A stretch of 64,000 nucleotides of DNA from Zopfochytrium polystomum. Lineage: Eukaryota; Chytridiomycota; Chytridiomycetes; Chytridiales; Chytridiaceae. This document shows, one piece after another, positions 1 through 10,680 of the stretch. Under the pieces are notes generated by a model. It was not told the origin of the DNA and did no database searches. It saw nothing but the letters and a program-made list of their open reading frames with translations. Position 1 is the first letter of the stretch; every line of letters starts with the position of its first letter. The position numbers and the translations under genes are program-made. The stretch covers positions 62,001 through 126,000 of the forward strand of contig JAIVFJ010000022.1 of assembly GCA_025765615.1 (NCBI GenBank), written 5' to 3'.

Positions 1-493
1 CTTGGCTTTTGCGGCCTCGCATATGGCGCAATAGATTCATACGTACGTTCTTTTTTCCGCCGACAAGCCGATGAATGAAGTGTTGTGTAAGTGGCGATGG
101 GGGGCAGCACTGGAAGCGTTGGGCCGTGGACTGGATCGCCATTTGGAAACAGGATCTGAGTCGGACTAAGGATTGGCAGTGCCAAAATATTTATCCGGTT
201 AAACCGAAAACTGGGGGGAATCGAACCACCAAACCTGATAGCACTATATAGACTTCTTGTGTACCTAAATTCTCATTGCAGCTTATGGCAGGCCCGTCGG
301 GTTCAGGGGGAAAAAAAATCTGGGTAGTCCCAATATCAGCTACCAGCAAGGAGGAAAACGCAACAAAGAGTCATTTCTTGAAAGGTCTTAAAATTCTAAT
401 AGTGTCCGCAGACCGCAGCCCCTCACAACGTACGGCCCAATCTCAAAAATTCTACTCTCATTAGTCTATCCAAAGCTTTCTCCCTCAGTCAAA
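1..493. other. intergenic or downstream flank, no gene recognised
   Basis: No reading frame here looks like a real protein. The first stop of the leftmost convincing gene (minus strand) is at 494-496, so this stretch is at least partly its 3' flank. A tRNA T-arm-like string near 215-240 was examined and rejected. Confidence 0.5.
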
Positions 494-2127
494 CTAGACA
501 ACCTTCGACGCAGTCGACTTGATTCCGGTGCTGATATTGCTGGATTTGTAGGTTGAGGTTCCCTGCATTTCAGCGACGAGCTTGCGGACGCGATCGCAGT
601 CCGTGAGGAGAACCGTGAGCATGATGCTGGGGGGCACCACCATAAAGCACCTGAGTTTTGTTTTTTTGTTGTTGATGACGCAAGCGGAAGAACTGGTGTA
701 AGATAGTTTCGAAATGGGGCGCTTCTACACGAATCCACACCATGCTAGAAAGCAAAAAGGTTCGGTAGCCAGGAAAGGAGGGAAAATATCGTGAGCTTTG
801 CTGTTTTCCATTCGCCGAAACAGAGCACTCCTCAAATCCCTCTTCTCACCTTTTGTAGTGGGGAAAAAAATTCCGCCTTGGTGGAGCAAGGTATTAGAAC
901 TTCCTCGTTGAGGTTGCCCGCCAACTTGGCAGCTTGGACAAATGAGTTCCCTTCCCCCCCCCCACCTCACCAGCTGTTGTAAAAAAGAGGAGGACTGCTC
1001 CAGAGTAGCACAGGCAACGAAAAACAGCCTCTACATAGAGCCCAGCAGAAACTTTGACCTTGTTCAACGTGCCCATGACGGCTATAATTTGAGCTTGCGA
1101 GGCGACAAAGAAAATCGTGTCGGTGGCGATGACGTAAACGATCAAAGAGATCGACGTCTTTTGCTCGGTTGGGTCTGGGACAATTCCGTACGTTCTCTAG
1201 GTTTTGGGGAGGGAAAAGAAAGAGGTTTGGATAAGTCGCGCGATTCCGGCGAGTTTGGAACTTGCCTCCATGTTCAAATTGAAGAGTATGCCATCTGTAT
1301 GAGGTATTTCGTGTGAATGATTTGCAAAATACGAACGTTACTTTTCATACCAGTTCTGGGTGATCGAGTTTCCGAAACAATAATGAAAAGATGTTAGAAC
1401 CGATGGAGGTGTGATTACAAGAGGCACGAACAGGTTGAGGGCCAATTCAAGCAAGGTGACGGCAGTTGCAACGATCCACAACAACTGCTGCTTCTGTGGC
1501 ATCAGTAGAAGCAACGCACGGTAGCTTGTATGGTACGTGAGCGCGGAAAACTGGCAAACGCAGGATCAAAGGTTGAGTTTCATGTGATGGGGTGTCAAAC
1601 ATTGTTGTACAATGTAGTTACCATAAAGGTTGCTGAGACTGATCGCCCATCGTTCCCAAGGTTAGCGGCATTTGACAAGGAAAATTTGGATTGCTTGACT
1701 CACAAATTCCAATGTAGCCCACCCGTACTATGTAGACAAAGTCTTGAGGAGCAGCGTACACGAACATACGGTGCTGAATAGCCACCGACACACCGAACAG
1801 TAGGTAGAGACCCAGGGCTATCCAGATCGACCAGGAGAGATGCCCGTTCTGGATCTTGCCGATCTGCTCGCGGAAGCAAATACCCTTGTTGATGGCAGGG
1901 GCGGGGGAGAGCGAGATAGTTGAATTGGTTAGAGAGTGTTCCAAATGAATTTGTTCAATGTGTCGCTGCTAGTAGCTGCGTTCAACACGTTTGAGTGGAC
2001 CGCGGTAAAGTGTGAAGGTTGGGGGGGCGAAGTGGAGGGGTGCGGGAAGATGGAGCAAAGATGCGGTTCGCGACTTACGATCGAGAAGCTGAGCAGTGCT
2101 CCACAAATATACACATTCGAACTGACT
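494..2127 (-). CDS. multi-pass membrane protein, unknown family
   Basis: Unrecognised family. At least six minus-strand exons join through good splice sites: about 2127-2079, about 1900-1622, 1524-1351, 1196-971, 924-850 and 650-494 (stop 494-496). They encode hydrophobic helices such as WSIWIALGLYLLFGVSVAI, LLWIVATAVTLLELALNLFV, SLIVYVIATDTIFFVASQA and CFMVVPPSIMLTVLLTD. The plan resembles a seven-helix receptor, but I see no diagnostic motif. Donors include GTAAGT at 2078, GTAACT at 1621, GTATGA at 1350 and GTGAGG at 970. The codon phase is restored across the 1622/1524 junction (TG|C). A further piece around 1295-1260 (FNLNMEA) may be another exon. The start lies upstream of 2127 and was not located. 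A second multi-pass gene of similar style lies near 50-51 kb, but homology between them is not shown. Confidence 0.6.
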
Positions 2128-2596
2128 CTGCAAAGAAAAGGGAAGTAGTAGCTTCAGAGTGTGTGTGATTGCTGGGTTGACCGATCTCAGAGATGGAACT
2201 CTGCCCACGCAGAGTGGGTGGGGTGCGCAGGCGGGAGTGCCGGTATGCGGCGGAAGCAAGGCGCCATACTCACTCGAAGTCGTTCATTGGAGTTATTCTA
2301 AATGTTTGTCAGACAACTTCCACTTACGACACCCGCTGTCCTGTCTCTCTCTCTCTCTCTCTTTCTCTCGCAGGATCGTCGACCGACAGCGGCCAACTGG
2401 CAAAAGCGTCGCCGGAAGGCTCTTCGAACGAGAGAATGAAGTCCAGGTAGCTTTGGCTTTTTTTCTTTTTCTTTTTTTTTTTTTTTTAATCTCTGCTGCC
2501 AGCACAGCACCAAATCCACGTATCACAGCGCACTTGACATTGTTGAAAACGATATGTAAAAAAATCGGCGGCAAAAACCGGGGTCGATGGTAACAA

Positions 2597-4503
2597 TCAC
2601 ACCAGCACATCAGCCGCGGCCCCCAGAAACGCTCTCTCCGCCAGGAACCGCAGAATCCCGCCAATCCTCCGCGCGCTGGGGCTCTCGTAGCAAAAATACA
2701 ACTGCTGCCAGTCGACGCCCCGGTCGCCGCCGCCGCCGCAATCCCACCCCGCGTACTCCGCGGCGGGCAGCCGCACGGGGGGCTGTGCATAAAGGAGAAA
2801 CCGTTAAAAAAATATGTTCGTCATTATTACTGAAAGTGTCCATTACAGTTACAATCCAGAAGCAAAACATTTAGAGAAAAGCAGGGCAACAAATCAAACA
2901 AGACTCATACATCCCCTTCGCCGCCGCGAGCGTTACTCAGAACTGCGCCAAGACCCTTGACATCAATCCCGCTGGTGCGCCACCATTCTGCCACAGGACC
3001 CAACGGATCCTTTGCGATCATGGCGGCAACCTTCTTTGGCGAGAACTTGATCTCGAGCCCGGAGTCGCGCCACCACTGCAAGACTCGCACGTGTCCGTTC
3101 TCGCAGGCGCCGTCGACGGCGCACGCCGAGTACCGCACGGGCAGGCCGCTTTCCGTTCTCCACCAGTCCAGGACGTCGACGTGGCCGGCCTGGCTGGCGG
3201 CGTCGACGGCGCTGTTGGAGTACTGCGGCGCGCGCGGGAGGCAGCGGTGACCCGCTCTTCCGTTCTCGTTGGGCGCGCCGGGCGTCGCAGCAGGGGGAGG
3301 TTGCCGCGGCGGCGGCGGCGGCGGTGGTCCACCAGCGTAGTGCGGCGACGTGGCCGCTAGCGCTGGCGTCGTCGAGGACGAATCGATTGAACTTGAGTTC
3401 GAGGCCGCTGTCGGCCCACCACTGGAGCACGTCGACGCGGCCGGCTTTTGTGGCGTCGTCGAGAGCGGCGGCCGAGTACTTGAGCTTGAGGCTTCCGCGG
3501 TCTCGGAGCCACCAGTCGAGGACGGTTAGGAGGCCTATTGCGGCTAGCGAGGTCGACGGCGCGCACCGAGTGTTTTGGCTTGAGCTGGATGTGGGCTTTC
3601 CACCAATCCAGGACCGCGAGGTGGCCGTTTGCACTGGCTTCGTCGATGGCGTCCGTGGTGTGTTTGAAGTCCAAGCCGCTCGTCTTCCACCACCCTGAGC
3701 AACTCCACGTTGCCGGTTTTGCTGGCGTCGTCGACGGCGAGGTGGGAATGCGTGTGAGGTAGGCCCGCTTTCTTTCACCCACTGCAAGACCGAGACAGTA
3801 ACCCCTTGCGCTTGGATTGTCGAGGTTGATCGGATAGAACACCAGCTTGTAGTTAAACTGAAATCGTCTCTGTGAGCGGGGCAACGAGTGATGGTACTGT
3901 CTGTCTCGGAGTTCTAGCCCGCTGGCTTTCCACCACTGGAGCACTTCGACGTGTCCCGCGCTCGCCGCCCTCACCATGGCGCTGTGGGGGTTTCCAAAGG
4001 GCGATATGTTATCGCCGCAATGATCTTTCCACCACTGAAGCACCGCAATGTGGCCGTTCTCACTGGCGATGTCCATCGGCCGTCTGTCCACGTAGGAGGA
4101 ACAAAGTGCGTCAAAATTGTCCAGAAGCTTGCAGTCTCTCCACCACTGCAGGACCTCGACGTGGCCGTTTCGGCTGGCGTTCGTTATCACCGCGGGAGCA
4201 AATTCCGGATTCCAATGGGGTCGACAGGGGTCCTCTCTTCTCCGACGGAGCTCCAACCGCAAAAGCGCAGTTCAAAGATTTCACGTCGGCGAGGTCGCTT
4301 GCAAAGTCAAAAGCCTTTCCGGGGTCGAGATCATACAACGCAACGAGTTGCAGCGCCTGCAGTCGCAGGAGGGAGGTGAGGTAGAAGCGCTCGAGGGGCC
4401 CATCGAGGCAGCGGCAGACGGAGACGAGGACGTGTTTCGGCAGGGTTGGGAAGCGGGAGTTCGTGCTCAAGACGCGTACCGCCGACATGGATGCATCCAC
4501 CAT
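2597..4503 (-). CDS. ankyrin-repeat protein of the WW type
   Basis: The protein is a series of about 32-34-residue ankyrin-like repeats built on the pattern A..NGH..VLQWWK.SGL.....; clear units are ASRNGHVEVLQWWRDCKLL, ASENGHIAVLQWWKDH, ASAGHVEVLQWWKASGLEL, ASANGHLAVLDWWKAHIQL and CENGHVRVLQWWRDSGLEI. The N-terminus (MVDASMSAVRVLS, then LPKHVLVSVCRCLDG) is leucine-rich and F-box-like. The start chosen is the ATG at 4503-4501. A terminal intron (2910-2783, GTATGA..CACAG) restores phase 0 into a last exon ending at 2597-2599. The reading frame changes by one base at several places (near 4250, 3780, 3700, 3545 and 3330) while the repeat continues in the new frame, so either the assembly is faulty here or the gene is decaying. 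It probably acts as a protein-binding adaptor. Confidence 0.7.
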
Positions 4504-4741
4504 CGCCGTTCTCGCCGACGCCGTTCCCACCGACGTCAGCGATGTGTTCGATGTCGCAACCCGTTGCCGTTGTCGTTGTTGTTGTCGTCGCCGTCGTCGC
4601 CCTCGAGGGTGCTCAAAGAACCGAACTGGTGATGTTGGGGGCTGTTGGCAAAGTCGTTTTCCAGAGTGGGAAAGAAAGATCCTCACGTGGTCGTTTCCGC
4701 GCCTCCTCATCAGCAGCACCACACCCGCAACAACCACGCCG
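4504..4741. promoter_or_regulatory. short shared upstream region of two divergent genes
   Basis: The ankyrin gene starts at 4503 on the minus strand and the small membrane protein at 4742 on the plus strand, leaving 238 bp between start codons. Both promoters must lie here or overlap the neighbouring coding region. I see no clear TATA box. The start of either gene could be further out, which would change the size. Confidence 0.4.
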
Positions 4742-5230
4742 ATGCCGACGCCGCCGACGCCGCCCGAGCAGCTCTTCATGGGCGCCGTCTTTGCGGGTAT
4801 GGGCCTGGCCACGATGCTGTTCCCCGCCACCGTCTCGCGCCTCTCGTTCCCGCGGAACTTTCTGGCCCTGCAGCAGCCGTCGTCAACTCAGTCAGCGCAG
4901 ACTGCCGTCAAAACCAAACAGCCGCTTCAGCCAGAACGATCGCCTCCGCCGCCGCCGCCGCCGCCGTCGCTCAGCGCGCCGTTCGTGCTCGCGATCCGCT
5001 GCTTTGGCGCGCAGGCGTCGCTGTGCGGCCTGCTGATCCTCGCGGCGCCGCCGTTTTCGCGCAGGACGTACGCGGCGTTTGGGCTCGCGATGGCGCCGTT
5101 TTTCGCGTTTGATGCGTGGGCGTGGGCCGCGGGCGCGCTGACGCCGCTCGGGGCGCTGGGCGACGCGGCGGGGAACGCCGTGTTTGCCGCGTGCTGCTGG
5201 ATCGGCTTTCGTCGTTACGGCAACAACTAG
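4742..5230 (+). CDS. small membrane protein with about four helices
   Basis: Single-exon frame of 162 residues; I do not recognise a named family. Hydrophobic segments include LFMGAVFAGMGLATMLFPA (residues about 10-28), PFVLAIRCFGAQASLCGLLI (about 80-100), YAAFGLAMAPFFAFDAWAWA and AAGNAVFAACCWIGF near the end, separated by a proline/serine-rich loop with a poly-proline run. The ATG at 4742 was chosen because the hydrophobic protein begins there. The same frame is open upstream to 4463, but that part is low-complexity and lies opposite the divergent gene. Stop TAG at 5228-5230. Confidence 0.55.
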   Translation: MPTPPTPPEQLFMGAVFAGMGLATMLFPATVSRLSFPRNFLALQQPSSTQSAQTAVKTKQPLQPERSPPPPPPPPSLSAPFVLAIRCFGAQASLCGLLILAAPPFSRRTYAAFGLAMAPFFAFDAWAWAAGALTPLGALGDAAGNAVFAACCWIGFRRYGNN

Positions 5231-5360
5231 GAGCGAGCGATGAGTCAGTCAGCCACATTGTGAATCTTAAAGCCACTTCTTTCTACCTTCCGCTCGTCTT
5301 GGCTCCGCTGGCTCTAATAATAACATGAAAATGCGTGCGGCAGTTCGAAGAAAGCCGGCG

Positions 5361-5390
5361 ATCCATCCATCCATCCATCCATCCATCCAG
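5361..5390. repeat. ATCC tetranucleotide microsatellite
   Basis: About seven tandem copies of a CATC/ATCC unit lie in the spacer between two plus-strand genes. No coding role is apparent. Confidence 0.8.
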
Positions 5391-5518
5391 CTACTGCTAA
5401 AATTAGATACTTTAAACTCGTTGGTTGCCTCCGGCCATCCCGGCACTGCCCACTCTCCCTCCCATTCTTCTATCTTCGAATACTCCGCTAGAAAATTTCC
5501 CCACGCTCCGAACCCGCT

Positions 5519-6310
5519 ATGATCACTACGACAGATCCGCGAATCGAGCACTTTGACCAAGAGGACTACATTGTCGTCGTCGGGCCCCTTGCGAGGGCGA
5601 AACGGGGGCGAGCAAAAGTAAGCAGCAAACGCCAAAAAAACTGAAAGCAAAACCGAAACAGCCCCCGTTAACCCCGTCCGCGGTTTCGCAGGAACAGGGA
5701 GCAGCTCTTCAGAAAGATCCATGAGGCTGGGATCGTCGACGTGGTAAGGCTTTTCCCACCATCTGGGTTACCATTTCGGTCCTCGCCCCCGCTCACCGAA
5801 ACGAAATTAACGACACAATCCACCCCTCCTTCCCCACCCCACACCCCCCAGCTGACGACGCCCGACGTCGTCTTCCGCCCGGACGGTGACGACGCGGCCG
5901 AGCCGCGAGTGGCGACAGGGCTGGCGGTAAAGCCGTCGACCAAGATCAGCGCGAGCTTCCTTCAGCGGACGAGCCTCCGTCGGCAGACGCTTCCCGCGGG
6001 GCGGTACTTGGTCGTGCGGGCGACGGGGACGGAGGCGGAGCTAGCCGGCGCCGCGGCGGGCACGGCGCCGGTGCTTCCGGGACTGTGGGCTGCGGCGCGG
6101 CAGGCGCTGGCGACGACGATGAAGGGGGAGAAGGTGCGCACGGCGATCAAGCTAGCGGACGGGATCGAGGGGTTTGCCGACAACGAGGTGACGGAGGAAG
6201 TGTGGCCGGCGGAGGTCGTGTACAGGCCCTTGGCGGCGACGTCGGCGTCGAAAGAGAATGCACCGCCCGCGGTGCTGAGGGGCGAGGTGCGGATCCCGCT
6301 CGAGGGTTGA
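5519..6310 (+). CDS. unknown protein, three exons
   Basis: Unrecognised protein. Exon 1 (5519-5617) starts MITTTDPRIEHFDQEDY and ends at GTAAGC. Exon 2 (5692-5743) reads NREQLFRKIHEAGIVDV between CGCAG and GTAAGG. Exon 3 (5852-6310) follows CCCCCCAG and continues LTTPDVVFRPDG to a TGA at 6308. The exon 1/exon 2 junction is one base out of phase, perhaps an error in the G run near 5605. Exon 3 contains a predicted alpha/beta domain (GRYLVVRATGTEAELAGAA..., then TAIKLADGIEGFADNEV). There is no signal peptide or membrane segment. Confidence 0.5.
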
Positions 6311-6324
6311 TGTGTCGTCGTGGG

Positions 6325-6740
6325 TTACGGAGCGCCCTTTATTATGAACAATAGCACCGACTCGCATCCTTGGCAGTTGAGAATGTTACAGTTCGTCGGA
6401 ACACCAATCGCTTTTTGAGATGAAGTGAGTGTGAGGGGATCGTCCCTCCCTTCAACAACGTGTCTTAGTCGGCCGAAGTCGCAGAAGGAGATGTAGCGGA
6501 GGTCATCCAGAGCCTCCCTTTCCTCCACATTTCGTTGCGGCGGAAACTTGGCCACCCAACTGCATCCCATCAGATTGGGTTCCCCGATCCGGTGAAGGTA
6601 CGTTCCTTCATCCCCTGCGTGCCTCGACCGCTTCAAGCTTCCACAGCAGCGCCAGCGACGGTTCCAATCACCGCAGCGCCTTGACCGCCTTGACCGCCAA
6701 TCCGTACCGCATTACGTATCCCATTAGCAGCTACGATGGA
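6325..6740 (-). CDS. weak minus-strand coding candidate
   Basis: Two minus-strand frames look more protein-like than the background. One is 6636-6325, including EPNLMGCSWVAKFPPQRN and LRYISFCDFGRLRHVVEG. The other, at about 6740-6640, is glycine/alanine-rich (GIRNAVRIGGQGGQGAAVIG). I cannot join them into one model or find a start, and no family is recognised. It lies between two plus-strand genes and may be spurious. The remainder of 6740-7052 shows nothing else. Confidence 0.2.
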
Positions 6741-7052
6741 TTCGGTCGCGTTCGTCGTGGGCTAGTTGAATGCGCGCTGGGTGGATGAGGAGCGCCTTCG
6801 ATCGCGATCGCTCCACCACTCTGCCGATCGATCAATCGGACGTGTGCCGCGATCGGACGGAAGCGCTTCCGCCATCGTGCTCCGCGCCTTTGATTCACCG
6901 CACCTTTTCAACCTGACACACACTCTCTCTCTGGCGCCTGCGTTTCCTTTGCCCGACTTGCCCCATCCCACTAACCGACCCAACCACTCAAGTACGTCGA
7001 GCAGCAGCACAATCGGATCCCTTCCTCCTTTTTTGGAGTGTAGCTGATCAAA

Positions 7053-10000
7053 ATGGACAGCCTCGGGCACTCACCGACCAAGGTTCGCACGGTCGAAGCG
7101 CGCCCCGCTCGATCATTCTGACGTCCTCGCTTCTTTATCAACCACAACCAGCAGCCGACATCCCCACCCCTATTCTCCAATCACGCAGTCGCTGCTGTTG
7201 AGCTTGCCCGAGCACGTCCTCGCAGCCATATTCGTGCACGTAGATGAGCCGGCCGCCCTTGCCTCGACTTCTCTTCTCCTCCACGGCATCGCGAAACAAA
7301 CGTCTGTTCGACTCAATTGGTTCCTTGCTCGACGGCAAGCGCTCCTCGCGTCGAAAGCGCTGGTCATTTGGTTGAAGAAGGTGCACACTCAAGCCAGAGA
7401 CACAAACTCGATTGCTTCTGGTCGTGTCAACAATAGTGCCGGTGTGACGATCGACAAGAACTTCGTGAGTGAACCCCCACCCACTTTGTGGTCGGAATCT
7501 GGATTAGTTTTTTTAATAATTATCTCTTGATGTGGCCAGGTGCTGGAAAGGCTCTCCCCAAACGCCCTGCAGTTCAGCGGTATCCGACTCTTTGACATCA
7601 ATTTCACTGCAGCGGTTGTCAAGCGCTATTGCAAAATCCCAATTCAACTGGCGGCAGGTCCAACAGACCTGGACCCTCGATATCTGGAGGACTACACTGA
7701 GCAGTGTATGCTCTTTGCCTGCGCATTTATCGTCGCATGCATCAATGGCTATGGAGATGTCATCGATTATGCTTGTTCGCAGTGGCGCACAATGCTCAGT
7801 TGTCTTTCATCAAACACCCCTAGTCTGCAGGCCAGAATTCAATGGAGAACAGTCTCCCAGTGGTGAAGCCTCCTCGCATCATCTGCAGAAGCACAGTAGC
7901 AATGCACCCTCACTTGCAGCACTCAACCATACCTGCCTCCTCGCCGAATTTTTCAACCCATCCATCCTCGCTTCTGTGTTTCAAACTATAAGGGAACCTT
8001 TTTCTGACCCCACCCACCTGGATCCCCTCTTTATCAGTGCTCTCTACGTTTCCATCATCAACAACCACACCGCAGTGTTCAGCAGCCTTCTCGACCTCTT
8101 CAGATCGCATTCTCCACCACTGTGCTGGCACCAGTGGACTGACAACTCGTTCTCTGGCCCTCTGGATCTTGCTGCAGTAATGGGTCGCATTGAGATGGTG
8201 CAGCAGCTACTTGCGCTCCCGCTGGATCCAGATGGCCATTCTCTACCTGGCGTGGAATTTCATTTTACTCCCCTGCATCTGGCAGTCTTGTCAGATGAAG
8301 AGCAGGTGGTGCTTGCCCTTCTCGCCGCCTGGCGCCAATATCCACAGCACTGTGCATGGAATGACAGCAATCCACCTCTCCGCACGACGTGGGCACGCCA
8401 ACATTATGCGCCACCTCATTCAACACAGCACCACAGACTCCCTGAACGCACCTTCCGCACGCAGCTGGGCACCGCTGCACTTTGCCAGCCGCGCTGGCAA
8501 TCTGGATTGCGTGCGGCTGCTGTGCCAGGCCGGCGCAAACCCAAACATTGAGGACGATGGGGGCACCACCCCGCTGTTCTTTTCGCTGGAGGGCACAGCA
8601 CGGAAACTGGAGGTCGCCAACGCTTTGATTGAGGAGTTTAACGTGGATGTGCAAGCTACGGATCATGAAGGATGGACGGCAGCACACTACTGCAGCACGG
8701 TGGGGGTATGATGAGATTCTAACCAAGCTGCTGGTGCGTGGTGCCAATGTCAATAGCAAGGATTATGATGGCTGGAGCCTCCTACATTGCGGTGAGTGAT
8801 GAACTGGTTGTATGTTTCCTTCTTTCTTCTTTTCTTTTTTTCTTTTTTCTTTCCTCTCCAACCTTGATTTTCTCATCATGTCCAATTCCCATGCAACCCC
8901 ACAGCCTGCAAAAGCGGTCGCCCAGAAATAGTCTCCTTGCTCATTGCACATTCAGCGGACGTGAATGCCCTGGACTCTGAAGGATGGTCATGCCTTCACT
9001 TTGCCTGTGATGTTGACAGTGACATGGACCCTGCTGAGATTGTGGCGCTCTTTCTGCGAGTCGGAGTGGACATCAATGTCAAAGCAGCAAAAGGGCTCAC
9101 TGCCCTTCATCTTGCATGCCGATGGGGCCATTGGAAGACTACAGGCAATTTTTTTTTTTTTTTTGATTTATACGGTTTCCTCGTGCTGTCTTGTTTTCAT
9201 TTGGTATTCGTTCAATGCCTGATAAAGATACTAATCTTTCGGCTATTTTCTCTAAACAGAATATCTTTTGGCGGCAGGGTCAATAGCAGATGTGAAGCAT
9301 GACAATGGAATGACTGCAATGCACTTTGCGGCAAAGGTGGCCGCTGTTTAGCGTGGCATTGCCCAATCGACTAATTTTTCCTGTTTGCCTCCTCTTTTTC
9401 AGGCTGGCAGCCTGCGCTGCTTTGAGCAGGTTCTACCTCTCAACGATGTGAACTGTGTTGACGAACAAGGGTCCACTGTGGTGCATATCCTTTTCCTTCT
9501 GCTGTGTCAATGCACCTTTAACTCTTTCGTTCGCCATGGCCACCCCTTCTACCTCGCACACCCCAACTTTCCGCCGGATTCACCGCAAACCGAACCCATC
9601 ACAGGCTCATTTCTGCGTGAACAGCCTCAGCGATCTTTCCTACAGCACAGTCCTCGACCTCATCACCGCGCTCGCCGAGCACAACGCCGACCTAAACATC
9701 GAGGACGTCAAGGGCGAAACGCCTCTGCTCTCGGCGCTGCGGACAGCGCAGCTTCGCCGTCGCGGTGCACCTTGTCAAGCACGGCGCGGACGTGAGTGTC
9801 GCCGACGCCGACGGCAACACGATCCTCCACCACTTTGCTCGGCCGCACTTCCATGGGAGCGGGACCGAGTGGGACTGGGTGATGAAGCGGTGCGGCGCGG
9901 AGCTGGCCGGGCGGCGGAACCGGCAGTACAAGACGCCGCTGCACTGCGCGTTCGACGACGAGGACGACGAGTTTGCGGTGCGGCTGGCGCGGGCGGTGGA

Positions 10001-10322
10001 AGGCGTTCCGGGCGCGGCGGCGGCGTTGAGCGTCGGGGACGCCGCGGGACGCACGCCGCTGCAGTACTACTTCGAGGCCGGGAACGAGCGGGTTGTGGCG
10101 GCGCTGCGTCTGGCGGGGGCCAGCGAGGGGGTCGCGGATTCGGAGGAAGGGTGGGTGAATTCGCTGGGCGAGGTGCTTGTGCGGGACGCGCCGGAGTCGT
10201 GCGTGTTTGCGCGGCGGCGGGCTGGCGCCGAGGAGGGGGTTGTGGATCCGGAGGATGAGCGGATGTATTCGGAGGGCGACGTGCTTGACGATGGCCCGTC
10301 GTCGGAGTCGCCAGGATCTTGA
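7053..10322 (+). CDS. F-box-like ankyrin-repeat protein
   Basis: Seven exons: 7053-7082, 7189-7464, 7540-8791, 8905-9144, 9260-9336, 9403-9503 and 9646-10322 (TGA 10320). Exon 2 begins with an F-box-like segment (SLPEHVLAAIFVHVDEPAAL). Classical ankyrin repeats follow, with signatures FTPLHLAVLSDEEQVV, MTAIHLSARRGHANIM, WAPLHFASRAGNLDCVRLL, WSCLHFACDV, LTALHLACRWGHW, MTAMHFAAKAGSLRCFEQV and KTPLHCAFDDEDDEFAV. Splice phases agree across the last five junctions, and the chosen exon 6/7 splice gives an exact 33-residue repeat. Intron 4 (9145-9259) is GC..AG. One-base frame changes occur near 7840, 8330, 8705 and 9750; the repeats continue through each, so I judge them assembly errors. It is probably an SCF-type substrate adaptor; the F-box call is from pattern only. 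Confidence 0.75.
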
Positions 10323-10680
10323 AATTGGGGCCGAGCGCTGTTCGTTTGAAATTGCTTTATCTTAAGACTATGACGATTGCCCCCTTGGCCATCAATGTGT
10401 CAGCTTCTCGTAAATGCCCGTGGAGGACGCGAAAGGCGAGGCTCACGCAGTGCCTGTCACCCAGTCAATCAAAAATACGCAATGTCGGTTTTTGACTTTG
10501 ACAAGGTCCATCCTTTCTTTCATTCTTTTTTTCACTCTCGCCCGATCAGGCTTCGCTCACCAGCAACAAGAAAGCACTACCCCTCAGCACAGCGCACCCT
10601 CTTTCCTTCCTTTTTTAACAAGCAACAAGGAAAGGAGCCAGGGAGGATCTTGTAACCAACGAACGCGCCTCAACACCCCA

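Noticed and set aside
180..250. tRNA-like T-arm (GGTTCGATTCC on the minus strand)
   Set aside because: The T-stem has a mismatch and no matching acceptor, D or anticodon arms could be placed at tRNA spacing.
4463..4741. Upstream extension of the small membrane protein to an ATG at 4463
   Set aside because: The added residues are low-complexity and lie opposite the N-terminus of the divergent ankyrin gene; the hydrophobic protein begins naturally at 4742.
9486..9650. U12-type AT-AC intron donor (ATATCCTTTT) in the F-box/ankyrin gene
   Set aside because: Using it breaks the ankyrin repeat length. A GT donor at 9,504 with the acceptor at 9,645 keeps phase and gives an exact 33-residue repeat, so the match is probably chance.
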